Assembly: GCF_900107375.1 (NCBI RefSeq)
Contig: NZ_FNPT01000004.1
Location: 310,001 to 374,000, forward strand
From: Lysobacter sp. yr284
GTDB lineage: Bacteria > Pseudomonadota > Gammaproteobacteria > Xanthomonadales > Xanthomonadaceae
DNA length: 64,000 nucleotides
Direction of reading: 5' to 3'
The notes under the pieces were generated by a model. It saw only the letters and a program-made list of their open reading frames with translations. It ran no database searches and was not told where the DNA came from. The translations under genes and the position numbers were made by a program. Below, piece after piece: positions 17,706 to 27,170 of the stretch. Within the stretch, counting starts at the first letter, position 1; every line of letters begins with the position of its first letter.

Positions 17706-17792
17706 ATGCCGCGCTACGCCCCGATCTTCATCGCGGTCGCTGCGATCGCCACCGCCGTTTCGCCGCGGCGCGGTCGGGCGTGGCCGGCCTGA
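17706..17792 (+). CDS. possible 28-residue hydrophobic peptide
   Basis: A short frame with a good ribosome site (GTGGAGGATG) before the ATG at 17706. The product has one hydrophobic stretch (IFIAVAAIATAV) and a basic end with GRAW. It ends 18 bases before ligD and may only be a leader. I recognise no family. Confidence 0.25.
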   Translation: MPRYAPIFIAVAAIATAVSPRRGRAWPA

Positions 17793-17810
17793 GCGTCGGC
17801 ACCGGCGCGC

Positions 17811-20447
17811 ATGAGCCTGCACGAGTACCAGCGTAAGCGGCGCTTCGACCGCACCCGCGAACCCGAACCGGGCGCGCCGCCGCGCGGCGAGCGCGCGATC
17901 TTCGTAGTCCAGCTGCACCATGCCAGCCACCGCCACTACGACTTCCGCCTGCAGGTCGGCGACGCGCTCAAGAGCTGGGCGGTGCCCAAGGGCCCCTCCT
18001 ACGATCCAGCGGTCAAGCGCATGGCGGTCGAGGTCGAGGACCATCCGCTCGGCTACGCCGGCTTCGAAGGCGAGATTCCCCACGGCGAATACGGCGGCGG
18101 CCATGTCGCGCGGTTCGACACCGGGGTGTGGGCGACCGACGGCGATCCGCAGGCGCAACTGGCCAAGGGCCACCTGCGCTTCGAATTGTTCGGGCGCAAG
18201 CTCAAGGGTGGCTGGCACCTGGTGCGTTCGGGCAAGCCCGCGCGCCAGCCGCAATGGCTGCTGTTCAAGGACCGCGACGAATACGCCGGCACGCTCGAAG
18301 CCGACGACCTGCTCGCCGACGTCGCCTCGCCGCCGGCGGCCGACGCGCAGCGCGCCGGCCGTGGCAAGCCGCGCAAGCGCCGTCTGGCCGAAGTCGCGCC
18401 GGCGCGCGCACGGCGCCGCGACTGGGCCGCGGCGGCGCGCAAGCTGACCGGCGCGCGAACGGCGCGATTCGAAGGTGGCGCGTTCGAGCTGCAGTTGGCG
18501 CGTCTGGTCGACGCGCCGCCGCCGGGCGAACAATGGCTGCACGAACTCAAATGGGACGGCTACCGGATCGGTATCGGCGTCGCCGCCGGCCGCGCGCGGC
18601 TGTGGTCGCGCAACGCGCTGGAGTGGACCCGGAAGATTCCCGAGATCGCCGCCGCGGTCGAAGCGTTGGGCCTGGACAGCGCGGCGCTGGACGGCGAACT
18701 GATCGCCGGCCGCGGCACGCGCGAGGACTTCAACCTGCTGCAGGCGACGCTGTCGGGCGAGAAACAGGGCGCGCTGTCGCTGGTGGTGTTCGACCTGCTG
18801 CACGTAGACGGTTGGGATCTCAGCGCCGCGCCGCTGCTGCAACGCAAGGCACTGCTGGAACAGCTGCTGCAGCGGGCCGGGCCGCACTTGCGCTACAGCT
18901 CGCACATCCTCGGCGACGGCGAGCGCGCCTACACGCTGGCCGACGAACAGGGCTTCGAAGGCATCGTGTCCAAGCGCGCCGACCGCGCCCACCATCCCGG
19001 CCGCAGCGACGAATGGCGCAAGAGCAAGCGACTGGCCAGCGACGAGTTCGCCGTGGTCGGCTACACGCCGCCGAAAGGCGCGCGCAGCGGGTTCGGTGCG
19101 TTGCTGCTGGCGCGACCGGACCCGGCGCACGGCTGGTCCTACGCGGGCCGCGTGGGCAGCGGTTTTTCCGCCGACTTGCTGGCGCGGATCAGCAAGCGCC
19201 TGCCCAGGGGCGCGGCCGCGCCAACGGTGCACGTGCCGCCGCACGACACCGACCTGCGCGCGGCGCGCTGGTTCGCGCCGGCGTTCGTGGTCGAGGCGTT
19301 CTATCGCGGCGTCGGCGGTCATGGCCTGCTGCGGCAGGCCTCGTTCAAGACTCTGCGCGCGGACAAGACGCCCGCTGCGTTGGCCGACGGCGACCGCGGT
19401 CCGGGCGCCGCGGCGCGGCTCCACTCCAATTCCGAGTCCGATTCCGAATCGCCACCGATACGAACCGCCATGACCCGCAAAGCCGCCAAAGCCAGCGCCG
19501 GCAAGGCCAAAGCCGACAAGACGCGCGCGGGCAAGCCCCAGGCTGCCGCCGATCTCGACGACTTCCGCCTCACCAGTCCCGAACGCGTGGTGTATCCCGA
19601 CATCGGCGCGAGTAAGCGCGACGTCGCTGCCTACTATCTGGCGATGGCCGACTGGCTGTTGCCGGAAATCGCCGACCGGCCGCTGTCGATCGTGCGCTGC
19701 ACTCAGGGCGCGGCGCGGCCCTGCTTCTTCCAGAAGCATCACACCGCCGGGCTTGAGGACGTGGACAGCGTCAGTCTGGAAGAGGAATCGGGCCAGCGCG
19801 CCGATTATCTGGTGGTCCGCGATCTGGCAGGACTGATGAACCTGGTCCAGTTCAACGCGCTGGAGTTCCATCCGTGGGGCGCGAAGGCGCCGCGGCCCGA
19901 CCGCGCCGACCGCATCGTGTTCGATCTCGACCCCGGCAGCGGCGTGCCCTGGTCCGAGGTCGTGTCCGCCGCACGCCAGTTGCGCTCGCTGCTGACCAAG
20001 CTAGAACTGCAGTCGTTCGTGCGCACCTCTGGCGGCAAGGGGCTGCACGTGGTGGTGCCGCTGAAGCCGGGTTGCGACTGGGACCTGGTCAAACCGTTCG
20101 CGCACAGCTTCGCCGAGACCCTGGCGCAGATGGAGCCGCTCAAGTACATCGCCACCGCGACCAAGAAATTCCGGAACGGCAAGATCTTCGTCGACTACCT
20201 GCGCAACGGCCGCGGCGCCACCAGCGTGGCCTCGTTCTCGCTGCGCGCGCGCGAGGGCGCGCCGGTGGCGATGCCGCTGCGCTGGGAGGATCTGGGCAAG
20301 GTCAAGAGCGGCCACGCCTTCGACATCCGCTCCGCGCAGGCGCGGGTCAAGCGCTTGCGCCGGCATCCATGGGCGGGGATCGACGCGGTGCGCCAGGATC
20401 TGGACCGCCTGTCCGAACGTTTGCAGCGGCTGCGGCCGGACGATTGA
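17811..20447 (+). CDS. ligD: multifunctional DNA ligase D (end joining)
   Basis: An 878-residue LigD with domain order phosphoesterase - ligase - polymerase. The phosphoesterase (about 1-165) has VVQLHHASHRHYDFRLQ and IPHGEYGGG. The ATP-dependent ligase (about 220-520) has the lysine nucleophile near residue 247 in ELKWDGYRIG, LDGELI and GFEGIVSKR. A Lys/Ala-rich linker precedes the primase-polymerase (about 580-870) with the metal-binding VFDLDPGSG and RTSGGKGLHVVVPL. It repairs double-strand breaks with Ku, encoded 83 bases downstream. About 55 codons of the phosphoesterase domain have a diverged second copy at 41999-42165. Confidence 0.95.
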   Translation: MSLHEYQRKRRFDRTREPEPGAPPRGERAIFVVQLHHASHRHYDFRLQVGDALKSWAVPKGPSYDPAVKRMAVEVEDHPLGYAGFEGEIPHGEYGGGHVARFDTGVWATDGDPQAQLAKGHLRFELFGRKLKGGWHLVRSGKPARQPQWLLFKDRDEYAGTLEADDLLADVASPPAADAQRAGRGKPRKRRLAEVAPARARRRDWAAAARKLTGARTARFEGGAFELQLARLVDAPPPGEQWLHELKWDGYRIGIGVAAGRARLWSRNALEWTRKIPEIAAAVEALGLDSAALDGELIAGRGTREDFNLLQATLSGEKQGALSLVVFDLLHVDGWDLSAAPLLQRKALLEQLLQRAGPHLRYSSHILGDGERAYTLADEQGFEGIVSKRADRAHHPGRSDEWRKSKRLASDEFAVVGYTPPKGARSGFGALLLARPDPAHGWSYAGRVGSGFSADLLARISKRLPRGAAAPTVHVPPHDTDLRAARWFAPAFVVEAFYRGVGGHGLLRQASFKTLRADKTPAALADGDRGPGAAARLHSNSESDSESPPIRTAMTRKAAKASAGKAKADKTRAGKPQAAADLDDFRLTSPERVVYPDIGASKRDVAAYYLAMADWLLPEIADRPLSIVRCTQGAARPCFFQKHHTAGLEDVDSVSLEEESGQRADYLVVRDLAGLMNLVQFNALEFHPWGAKAPRPDRADRIVFDLDPGSGVPWSEVVSAARQLRSLLTKLELQSFVRTSGGKGLHVVVPLKPGCDWDLVKPFAHSFAETLAQMEPLKYIATATKKFRNGKIFVDYLRNGRGATSVASFSLRAREGAPVAMPLRWEDLGKVKSGHAFDIRSAQARVKRLRRHPWAGIDAVRQDLDRLSERLQRLRPDD

Positions 20448-20530
20448 GCGCACCCGCGCTTTCACCGCGATTGAACCCGGGCCGGCGCACAGTCCGGCCA
20501 CTTCACCGCCCACTGTCAGGAGTCCGCACC

Positions 20531-21445
20531 ATGGCGCGCCCGATCTGGACCGGCACGATTTCCTTCGGCCTGCTCAACATCCCGGTCAAGCTGATGGCCG
20601 GCGAACGCCGCGTCGATCTGCATTTCCGCATGCTCGACAGCCGCAACAAGGCGCCGATCCGCTACGAGCGGGTCAACGAGGAGACCGGCGAGGAAGTGCC
20701 GTGGAAGGAGATCGTCAAGGCCTTCGAATACGACAAGGGCAGTTACGTGGTGCTGGAAGCGGCCGACATCGCGGCCGCCGCGCCTGACCACACCGAAACC
20801 GTCGACATCGACGCCTTCGTTGACGCGGCGCAGATCGGCAGCGAGTACTACGACAAGCCCTACATCCTGGAGCCCGGCAAGAAGGCCGAAAAGGGCTATG
20901 TGCTGCTGCGCGAGGTGCTGGAGAAGTCCGGCAAGGTCGGCATCGGCCGGGTGGTCATTCGCACCCGCGAGTACCTGGCCGCACTGGCGCCCAAGGGCAA
21001 CGCGCTGGTCCTGTTGATCCTGCGTTACGCTCAGGAACTGGTCGACCCGGAGGATTACAAGCTGCCCGAAGGCGGACTGGCCAAATGGAAGATCTCCGCG
21101 CGCGAGGTGGAGATGGCGCAGCAATTGATCGAATCCATGACCGCGCCGTGGAAGCCCGAATCCTACAAGGACGACTTCCGCCAGCGCCTGCACAAGGTAA
21201 TCGAGCAACGTGTCAAGGCCAAGAAAGTGGTGCGCGGCAAGCAAGCCGACGAATCCAAATTGCCGGAGAACGCCGCGACCAACGTCATCGACTTCGCCGA
21301 ACTGCTCAAGCGCAGTCTGGCGAAGAAAGGCGCAGCTGCGCCGGCCAAGGCAGCAGGCAAGCGTGCGGCCAAGACCGCCAAGACCGCAACAAGGAAGAAG
21401 CCAGCCAAGCGCGCCTCGCGATCTCGGGTGACCAAGCGCGCCTGA
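20531..21445 (+). CDS. ku: Ku protein, non-homologous end joining
   Basis: A 304-residue bacterial Ku homolog. The N-terminal signature is RPIWTGTISFGLLNIPVKL; the core contains EYYDKPYILEPGKKAEKGY and LILRYAQEL, and the tail (about 260-304) is Lys/Ala-rich, as in Ku proteins with extended DNA-binding tails. Ku homodimers thread onto broken DNA ends and recruit LigD. CAGGAG ten bases before the ATG at 20531 sets the start. It is the last typical high-GC gene before the accessory island. Confidence 0.95.
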   Translation: MARPIWTGTISFGLLNIPVKLMAGERRVDLHFRMLDSRNKAPIRYERVNEETGEEVPWKEIVKAFEYDKGSYVVLEAADIAAAAPDHTETVDIDAFVDAAQIGSEYYDKPYILEPGKKAEKGYVLLREVLEKSGKVGIGRVVIRTREYLAALAPKGNALVLLILRYAQELVDPEDYKLPEGGLAKWKISAREVEMAQQLIESMTAPWKPESYKDDFRQRLHKVIEQRVKAKKVVRGKQADESKLPENAATNVIDFAELLKRSLAKKGAAAPAKAAGKRAAKTAKTATRKKPAKRASRSRVTKRA

Positions 21446-22254
21446 TCGGCGGAGGCACGCGGTGTCGACGGGATTCGGTGAATCCCATCGCGCTCGGGTT
21501 GGCGATGCGGGCCGGCTATTCGAACGCGAGGTTTGGGTCCTTTTCCCGGAGCTCAGGCGAGCCGTTCACGCCGCCACTGCCAGTCTCTTACGACGACCGC
21601 TTCAGACCCTCCCTAGCATGTGCCCAGGCAGCCTGGGCATGTGATGAGGCGATCCGTAGAGCGTTCAGAAGAACGATATGACGAAAAGTTCCAAGCGCTA
21701 AAACTCAAACTGTGGAAGCACCCGCACGACGAACGCACGATCATGCCGGGCGTGGGGAGGGGGACTGCGGCTCATCGCCGGGGGATGGTTCTTCCCGGAA
21801 CATAACTTGGAATTCTGCGAAATTCATAGTCTGATCTTCATTTCAAAACTGGCAACGGCGAGATTGAGGCGTGGCCGGTCGCACGCGCTTTTGCCGTTTT
21901 TATGTCCCTCGAATCCGCGGGTAGCTGATGTTATTAGCAGCTGATGGTATTAATAGATTGTTTCGCAGATCTAAGGGCCCAATATGTAGCTTGAAGTTTT
22001 GAGAGCTAAATCCCTACGATGAGCCCTGGGGCTGATGGATCAGTCAATTTGGTCGAGACCAGAGACAATACGGAGGGGGCTCAGAGCGCGGTCTACATCC
22101 TGCAGCTCGACCGAGCGCCTCATCATCCTGCCACGGCGACATTTGGCAAAGATGTTGTCGCAGTTGAACACTTGACGACATTGCTGTGCTGCGACACGGA
22201 TGGGCGATAGCGAGTTGAGGATGTGACGCCATTGGACGTCTTAGCGGGAGTGAC
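21446..22254. other. left border of the accessory island, no clear gene
   Basis: An 809-base stretch whose base composition falls below that of the flanking genes from about 21800 on. Short open frames exist (for example 22019-22210), but without ribosome sites or coding-like composition. I looked for tRNA genes, integrase remnants and terminators and found none. Confidence 0.5.
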
Positions 22255-23601
22255 ATGATCGACCCCAAGATCCCAGAGAAGATCGAGAAACGTCTCAGGC
22301 TCATGACGCTTCGCAAGGATTTGGAGCCCTTTGCACGCGAGCTGTTAGAACTCGCGTGTGCTGGTAGCCGCGAACTGTGGGATGAATTGAACTCCGAGCG
22401 GCTCAAGACGGACGCGAACTTTCGGCGCAAGTTTCACGAGTTGGCCCACGAGGGAATGTTTGCGGCTCAGGAAAGGATGGCTGGTCGTATCGCCACGGGA
22501 GAGCCCCTGGACGTATCTGAGGAACTGTTGTTCCGGGCAGTCGCTGATACCATCGCGTGGGGAATGCTGAGCGGCCAGCTGTGCTATGCCCGCCGTATCT
22601 ACAAGTTCCAGAGGCAGCCTGACCTGTCGCAGTCGAATTTCGAGTCTGTCCTTCGTGTGGCCCGGGAGCTTCGGGAGCAGGACCCTGGGTGCATGCCGCT
22701 CATCACCGACCTGACCTCCTTTGTCCAGGTGGGCGACATCATGAGCGTGTCTGCGGACCGGCGCACTTCGTACATCGAGGTCAAGGAAGGAAAGCACAAC
22801 AAGCACGTGCTGGATCTGGCGATGTTCTACGAGGCATCTGGTTGCGAGCATTTCCGCGAGATTGTCGAGAAAACGGAGAGCCCCAAGACCGTAAAGCAGA
22901 TGGATCGTATGCTACGTCAGAAAGCCCGCATGACTTACTTGCGAGATGTCATGGCTACGGGTAAGGCGAAGGATCCAGACACAGGAGAGGAAATCCGAAT
23001 TCCGGAGCCGTTCTTTGAGATGGCAAGTTGGGATGAGGCGCTGGGGAACCTCACCGAGAAGGCGAAAGAGACGCAGAGCTGGGCCTATGACGTGCAGGGG
23101 CCCATCTTCTTAGGCGCCTATGCAGGAGATTTGGCTTCCCGCGGGCACATGATGTTCCTCATGGCATTGAGTCTTGAGGGGGATGTGGAGCAGGACTACC
23201 ACATCATTCGATTGGCAGATTGCATGCACGTCCCCTTGGCGCCGCCGGTGTTCTCCGGGGCTCTGGCGGATGAGGTCAAGATTGATCTGGTCTTCGGGCG
23301 CATGAATGTTTGCGTCGCTGTTTCTATTCCACGACTGATCGAAGTGTGTGAGATGGCGGGGATGGACGTGCGCTACGCGACACGAAAAGAACTTGGGCGA
23401 GCGAAGGCCGCTGGTGCCGAGCCGATCGTTCATCGGGGCAAAGGATTGATGTTCTCACTCGCTGGCAGGGAAATGATGTTGCTGGCGGGCGTGATCTTCC
23501 GAGCCCTATTTCATGGTCAGCAGCCCGAGTCGGTCTTACGGCAATATTTGGGGAACAGTGACCTGTTGAGTTCGGGCTTAGCGGAGAGTCGTCAGCCGTG
23601 A
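22255..23601 (+). CDS. unknown protein with PD-(D/E)xK-like motif
   Basis: A 448-residue protein that I do not recognise as a named family. The first 130 residues are helical and charged. Around residues 158-183 the sequence reads QVGDIMS, then RRTSYIEVKEGKHNK: Asp161 followed by Glu175-x-Lys177 is the spacing of a PD-(D/E)xK nuclease core. The C-terminal third alternates helical segments with hydrophobic strands (GHMMFLMALSLEGD, KIDLVFGRMNVCVAVSI). No signal peptide or clear membrane helix. It opens a four-gene operon with overlapping starts and stops. Codon use is less GC-rich than the flanking core genes, which suggests transfer. A nuclease role in defence is inferred only. Confidence 0.75.
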   Translation: MIDPKIPEKIEKRLRLMTLRKDLEPFARELLELACAGSRELWDELNSERLKTDANFRRKFHELAHEGMFAAQERMAGRIATGEPLDVSEELLFRAVADTIAWGMLSGQLCYARRIYKFQRQPDLSQSNFESVLRVARELREQDPGCMPLITDLTSFVQVGDIMSVSADRRTSYIEVKEGKHNKHVLDLAMFYEASGCEHFREIVEKTESPKTVKQMDRMLRQKARMTYLRDVMATGKAKDPDTGEEIRIPEPFFEMASWDEALGNLTEKAKETQSWAYDVQGPIFLGAYAGDLASRGHMMFLMALSLEGDVEQDYHIIRLADCMHVPLAPPVFSGALADEVKIDLVFGRMNVCVAVSIPRLIEVCEMAGMDVRYATRKELGRAKAAGAEPIVHRGKGLMFSLAGREMMLLAGVIFRALFHGQQPESVLRQYLGNSDLLSSGLAESRQP

Positions 23602-23759
23602 GGGACCACAATCTCAATCCACCGAAGGAGAAGCTCCCACCCTTGGTCAAGGTCAAGCTGGCGTCGATAACGCTGGCGGCCGTATTGTTTGACCGCATGA
23701 CTGACAAGGAGGCCGGCCGCTTCCTTCGCGAAGCTACCGGCACTCAATGGTCATTCTGA
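23598..23759 (+). CDS. 53-residue protein in the overlapping operon
   Basis: Starts at a GTG that overlaps the preceding stop by four bases (GTGA), with GGAGAG about ten bases upstream. The product is small and basic, with VKVKLASITLAAVLFDRMTD in the middle and ends in TQWSF. I recognise no family. It overlaps the next gene by 13 bases, so expression is probably coupled. The tight packing is the main evidence that it is real. Confidence 0.5.
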   Translation: MRDHNLNPPKEKLPPLVKVKLASITLAAVLFDRMTDKEAGRFLREATGTQWSF

Positions 23760-23968
23760 CCTGCATGCAATACCTGTCTGGCAAGGAAGCGCTGGTGGCA
23801 GTAGCCGCATTGCGTGAGGACTGGACAGAGGACGGCATGACCAAGCAGGCATTAGAGCAGGCGACGAAGGTGGCGGCCTTAGCCGTGGCCGATGCCCGCG
23901 CCAAGAGCGCGCCACTGTCCGCCAGCGATCTGGCAAAGCAGTGCCGGGAGGCGCGGCTGGATGAGTGA
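23747..23968 (+). CDS. 73-residue helical protein in the overlapping operon
   Basis: A small Ala-rich helical protein (VAVAALREDWTEDG, QATKVAALAVADARAK, SASDLAKQCREARLDE). No family recognised and no membrane segment. The ATG at 23747 lies inside the end of the previous gene; an internal ATG at 23765 is also possible. It overlaps the following gene by eight bases. Composition suits an adaptor or antitoxin-like protein, but nothing specific supports that. Confidence 0.55.
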   Translation: MVILTCMQYLSGKEALVAVAALREDWTEDGMTKQALEQATKVAALAVADARAKSAPLSASDLAKQCREARLDE

Positions 23969-24821
23969 CGTTGAGGCACTGGCCCGGCGCCTGATGACGA
24001 CTAAGTCGTCGAGGCGAGAGGACTACATGCTGGCACTCGAATGCCTTGATAAGGCCGTGTGCGAGGCTAGCGCCGTGGGCCAAGCTCAAGCCGGGCGCAT
24101 GGCGCCGCCTTGTGTCGGCTACGGGACGTATCTATTCGCGCGCATGTGTTCGCATGGCATAGCGGCGATGCGGGCCGTACCTCATTCTCGTTGGGTCAAA
24201 ACCGACCACCAAGAGTGGGGGTTCAATGTCCTAGCCTGCCATGCCCGCGCCCTGTTGGAAGGCAACTTGTACTTTTCCTATTTCATGCAGCGGACGGACG
24301 AGTCCCTAGAAGAGGGCAGGGCGCGGATCACGCTACTTCAACTCAACGACTGCTGCAGCCGATTGAAAATGTTTGCCGGCAGTGAGCAGCAGCGGTTGTG
24401 GTTCGAGCAGCAGCGCGATGAGTTACAAGTCCGCCTGCGCTCCATCCCATTCTTCCTGAAACTGTCGCCGGCTGTGCAGGCTCAGTGCCTGGCCGGCAAG
24501 AAAGCCTGGTTCCTAGACCGAGCTCAGCTGGTGGAGCTGGTAGGAATGGACAAGGCGGGCTTCGACATTCTGTGGGACCTTTGGTCACAGCACTCCCACA
24601 TCCACCCCGTTTCGTTCCTGCGCATGGAGCCCAATGGTCGTGGAACAGGCTTAGAGTGCGACCCCGACCGCATGTACCTAGCTGTAGCCATGCTTATCTG
24701 CGCCGGCATTCTGCAAGCGGCCACCGACAGGATCGTGGAGGTCTTCCCGGATGTGGCCGGCGAGCGGAAGGGTTTGGGCTCGAAGTTCAGCCCCGGACCC
24801 AAGCGCAACCGGCGCAGGTAG
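23961..24821 (+). CDS. helical protein, DUF5677-like, in the overlapping operon
   Basis: A 286-residue protein, starting at the ATG at 23961 that overlaps the preceding stop. It is mostly helical with HARALLEGNLYFSYFMQ near the middle and DLWSQHSHIHPVSFLRM near residue 215. The arginine-rich helix followed by a serine/histidine motif recalls DUF5677/AbiV-type proteins of defence loci, although I cannot confirm membership. Near the end a hydrophobic helix (YLAVAMLICAGILQAATD) may be buried or membrane-associated. The tail is basic. The operon ends here; a 272-base spacer follows with no visible feature. Confidence 0.7.
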   Translation: MSDVEALARRLMTTKSSRREDYMLALECLDKAVCEASAVGQAQAGRMAPPCVGYGTYLFARMCSHGIAAMRAVPHSRWVKTDHQEWGFNVLACHARALLEGNLYFSYFMQRTDESLEEGRARITLLQLNDCCSRLKMFAGSEQQRLWFEQQRDELQVRLRSIPFFLKLSPAVQAQCLAGKKAWFLDRAQLVELVGMDKAGFDILWDLWSQHSHIHPVSFLRMEPNGRGTGLECDPDRMYLAVAMLICAGILQAATDRIVEVFPDVAGERKGLGSKFSPGPKRNRRR

Positions 24822-25093
24822 GTCGGATCGGTTGCCGGCGACGCGTCGCGGCAAGATGTTCCCAAGCAGACTGGGGACGCGGGATTGAGGTAGGGGGCGA
24901 TCGAGGGGGGCTGGTCTGGCAGGCAAAGCTACGGGCGCGGCGGTGCAGGGGGCTTCGGTCCCGTGCCTTCTTGACTGGTGTAGACGTCGCGCTCCGAGTG
25001 GTCGTAGATCCTCTGGCAGACCAGTTGTAGCTGCAAGATGTCTATGAAACCCTGAGCGATTCGGCTAGCTAATTAAATTGAAGCTCAAAGAAT

Positions 25094-25762
25094 ATGTTCT
25101 ATGCATTCGATCTCAAGCATTTCTGCGGTGGATACGCGTACTTTTCCACCTTTTCCCATTACATTGAGCACTATGAGCGCTTTGAGGTAAGGGCGCCTTC
25201 GACAATCGTCTATAAAAAATTCGAAGAGTCTTTGGCTGAAATGGGGCGGTCGTGCTCTTTAGTGGTTACTGATAAGGCGTATGAGCGCTGGTTGCGTCTT
25301 CAAGGGTGGGCAATTGTCGAGCAGCAGCTCGCTCAGGAAAAAATGCCTCAATGGCTCCGAAGTCAACGATGTATCTCGTCCGCCTATGGTTCCTTTGTCA
25401 GCGTCGAAATTGCCTCGCCATCGGCGGTTAAAAGGAGCTACCGCGGCCGAGCTAAGCAGCGGATATTAAGCAGGGACAAAAATAAATGCTTGCTGTGTGG
25501 ATCGGCCGAAAGCCTCACGTTACAGCACGTTGTACCGTACTCCGCTGGTGGCGAGACGAGTAGTGGAAATTTGGTTACGCTTTGCGAAGCTTGTAATCAG
25601 AATTTAAAGAACGAAGTAGATATCGGGTTGTATCAGCTTGCAGGGCTGCATCATGGTTACGATCCTGCGATACTTGGCGAAGTCAAAAATTCCTCCGTTG
25701 CGCTGAAATGGGCGCGGTATCTTTCTTCAAATTTGATGCATAGCCGATGTGAACTTTGGTAG
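25094..25762 (+). CDS. HNH endonuclease
   Basis: A 222-residue protein with a C-terminal HNH domain: the zinc pair in CLLCG (about residue 135), the catalytic histidine in LTLQHVVPYSAGG, SGNLVTLCEACNQNLKN with the second zinc pair and the terminal asparagine. The N-terminal 110 residues are aromatic-rich and unrecognised, perhaps a target-recognition part. The gene is markedly AT-richer than the core genes (for instance AAAAAATTC and AAATAAATGC runs), a sign of recent transfer. It is followed at once by an unknown gene and a PIN-like gene. Confidence 0.85.
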   Translation: MFYAFDLKHFCGGYAYFSTFSHYIEHYERFEVRAPSTIVYKKFEESLAEMGRSCSLVVTDKAYERWLRLQGWAIVEQQLAQEKMPQWLRSQRCISSAYGSFVSVEIASPSAVKRSYRGRAKQRILSRDKNKCLLCGSAESLTLQHVVPYSAGGETSSGNLVTLCEACNQNLKNEVDIGLYQLAGLHHGYDPAILGEVKNSSVALKWARYLSSNLMHSRCELW

Positions 25763-25806
25763 GCAATATCGATGCGGTTTTTCATACATATCGTTGGGGC
25801 AAAAAA

Positions 25807-26472
25807 ATGACGAAGCCATCGGTCATCGAGGTGTTCAGTGAGCTAACTCTTCACTGTGGCTCAATTCCTGTTGTCGAAGTTGGAGGGATGCTCGTACGGC
25901 AAGCGGATGGACATACGTGGCGTCATGCGCATGATCGGGAAGATATGGCAAAGAAATCGTTTGGGGTGCCTGCTGATTTTTTTGCTTTTGAACGAGAGCA
26001 ATTAGATAACATCCCGAAAACGGAACTGATTCTTTGGGGGAAGGGTGATTCGATGCGGGTGTCGAACATCGTGCCGACTGCTTCAGGGCGTCTGAGTTAC
26101 TCGGAGTACAACTTGGTACTTGAGGACTTTGCAACTCAGGTCCTGGAGCCTGTCGCTCATGCGAACGAATTGCGCGTGGAGCACACGAGTGGTTTTCAGG
26201 GGCTGGTTGATTGGCTCTCACCTCAGGGTGTTCGAAAGCTGGAAGTATTCTCCGCTTGCGCGAACAGATCAACCGGCTCTGGGCATCCAAATGACCGGGA
26301 TCGATGGCTTGATTTCATTATCGCCGCGCATGAAGATCGCTCTAATCTTTCCGGTCGATTGTCACGCTGGCTGATTGAGGCTGAAAAGTGGCCCGAGGAG
26401 ATAGCGCGCGAACTTGAGTCCGAGTATGAGCTAGGCCGGGAATTACTCGGTAAGTACGTTGTCAAGGATTGA
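25807..26472 (+). CDS. unknown protein between HNH and PIN-like genes
   Basis: A 221-residue protein with no domain I recognise. It has mixed alpha/beta composition (IEVFSELTLHCGSIPVVEVG, YNLVLEDFATQVLEPVA) and a charged helical C-terminus. The ATG at 25807 is listed, with GGGG shortly upstream; a TTG at 25756 overlapping the HNH stop would add 17 residues and couple the genes. Its stop is two bases before the ATG of the PIN-like gene. Constant pairing with two nuclease-like genes suggests a shared system, perhaps as regulator or neutraliser. Confidence 0.65.
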   Translation: MTKPSVIEVFSELTLHCGSIPVVEVGGMLVRQADGHTWRHAHDREDMAKKSFGVPADFFAFEREQLDNIPKTELILWGKGDSMRVSNIVPTASGRLSYSEYNLVLEDFATQVLEPVAHANELRVEHTSGFQGLVDWLSPQGVRKLEVFSACANRSTGSGHPNDRDRWLDFIIAAHEDRSNLSGRLSRWLIEAEKWPEEIARELESEYELGRELLGKYVVKD

Positions 26473-26474
26473 TC

Positions 26475-27170
26475 ATGGAGCCCTTCGACGTCGCCGGGAT
26501 TGCGGCCCGAAATGTCCCCGTTCTTTGTATGGACACTTGTTCGATTCTTGATTTGATTCGCGAGCCCACGCGCGACGATATGAGGGATCTACGACCTCGC
26601 GAGGCGATGAAGTTGCTCGATCAGGCTCAAGCCGGTCGCCTCGCCTTATTTATGGCTCCCCAGGTGCATACGGAGTTCCGCGAGCATGTTGACGAGGTCA
26701 GTAAGCAGGCTGAGATCGCACTGAAGAAATTTGTTGCAAAAATTGAGCAAGTAAACGCACATGCGGCAGAATTTGGTGCGGAGAATATATTCGTCACTGA
26801 CCACTGGGACGGACATGTCGCGCGAGCGAAAGGTAAAGTGGACTTGCTGCTGCAAGCGACGATGTTGACGCAACAACCTGATGACGCAGCCAGTCGGGCC
26901 TATTTGCGCATGTGCGAAGCACGCGCGCCTGCAAGGATGGGCAAGGATTCAATGAAGGACTGCGTTGTGATCGAGACTTACTTGCAGAACATAAGAGATT
27001 TGCGCGAAGCGGGGCATTCAGAAAAAGTAGTGTTTCTGTCATCAAACGTGAAAGAATATCGCGATGAAGCAAAGCTTCGCGCGGAGTTAGATGTTGAGTT
27101 CAAGGCGCTTGGAATTGAGTATGCGCATGGTTATGGGCTAGCCCGGCACATTTTAGGTTTTCCGGTCTGA
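26475..27170 (+). CDS. PIN-like (DUF4935-type) putative ribonuclease
   Basis: A 231-residue protein with a PIN-like acidic layout: VLCMDTCSILDLIR (Asp20), PQVHTEFREHV (Glu near 65), GKDSMKDCVVIETYL (Asp near 160) and VFLSSNVKEYR near the end. The long central insertion with a Lys-rich helix fits the DUF4935 subgroup rather than short VapC toxins. PIN domains cleave RNA in the cytoplasm. The ATG at 26475 follows the previous stop by two bases. It closes the three-gene HNH/unknown/PIN cassette. Codon use is unlike the core genes. Confidence 0.75.
   Translation: MEPFDVAGIAARNVPVLCMDTCSILDLIREPTRDDMRDLRPREAMKLLDQAQAGRLALFMAPQVHTEFREHVDEVSKQAEIALKKFVAKIEQVNAHAAEFGAENIFVTDHWDGHVARAKGKVDLLLQATMLTQQPDDAASRAYLRMCEARAPARMGKDSMKDCVVIETYLQNIRDLREAGHSEKVVFLSSNVKEYRDEAKLRAELDVEFKALGIEYAHGYGLARHILGFPV

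Noticed and set aside
22019-22210. A 63-codon frame at the island border
   Set aside because: No ribosome site, no coding-like composition and no recognisable motif.
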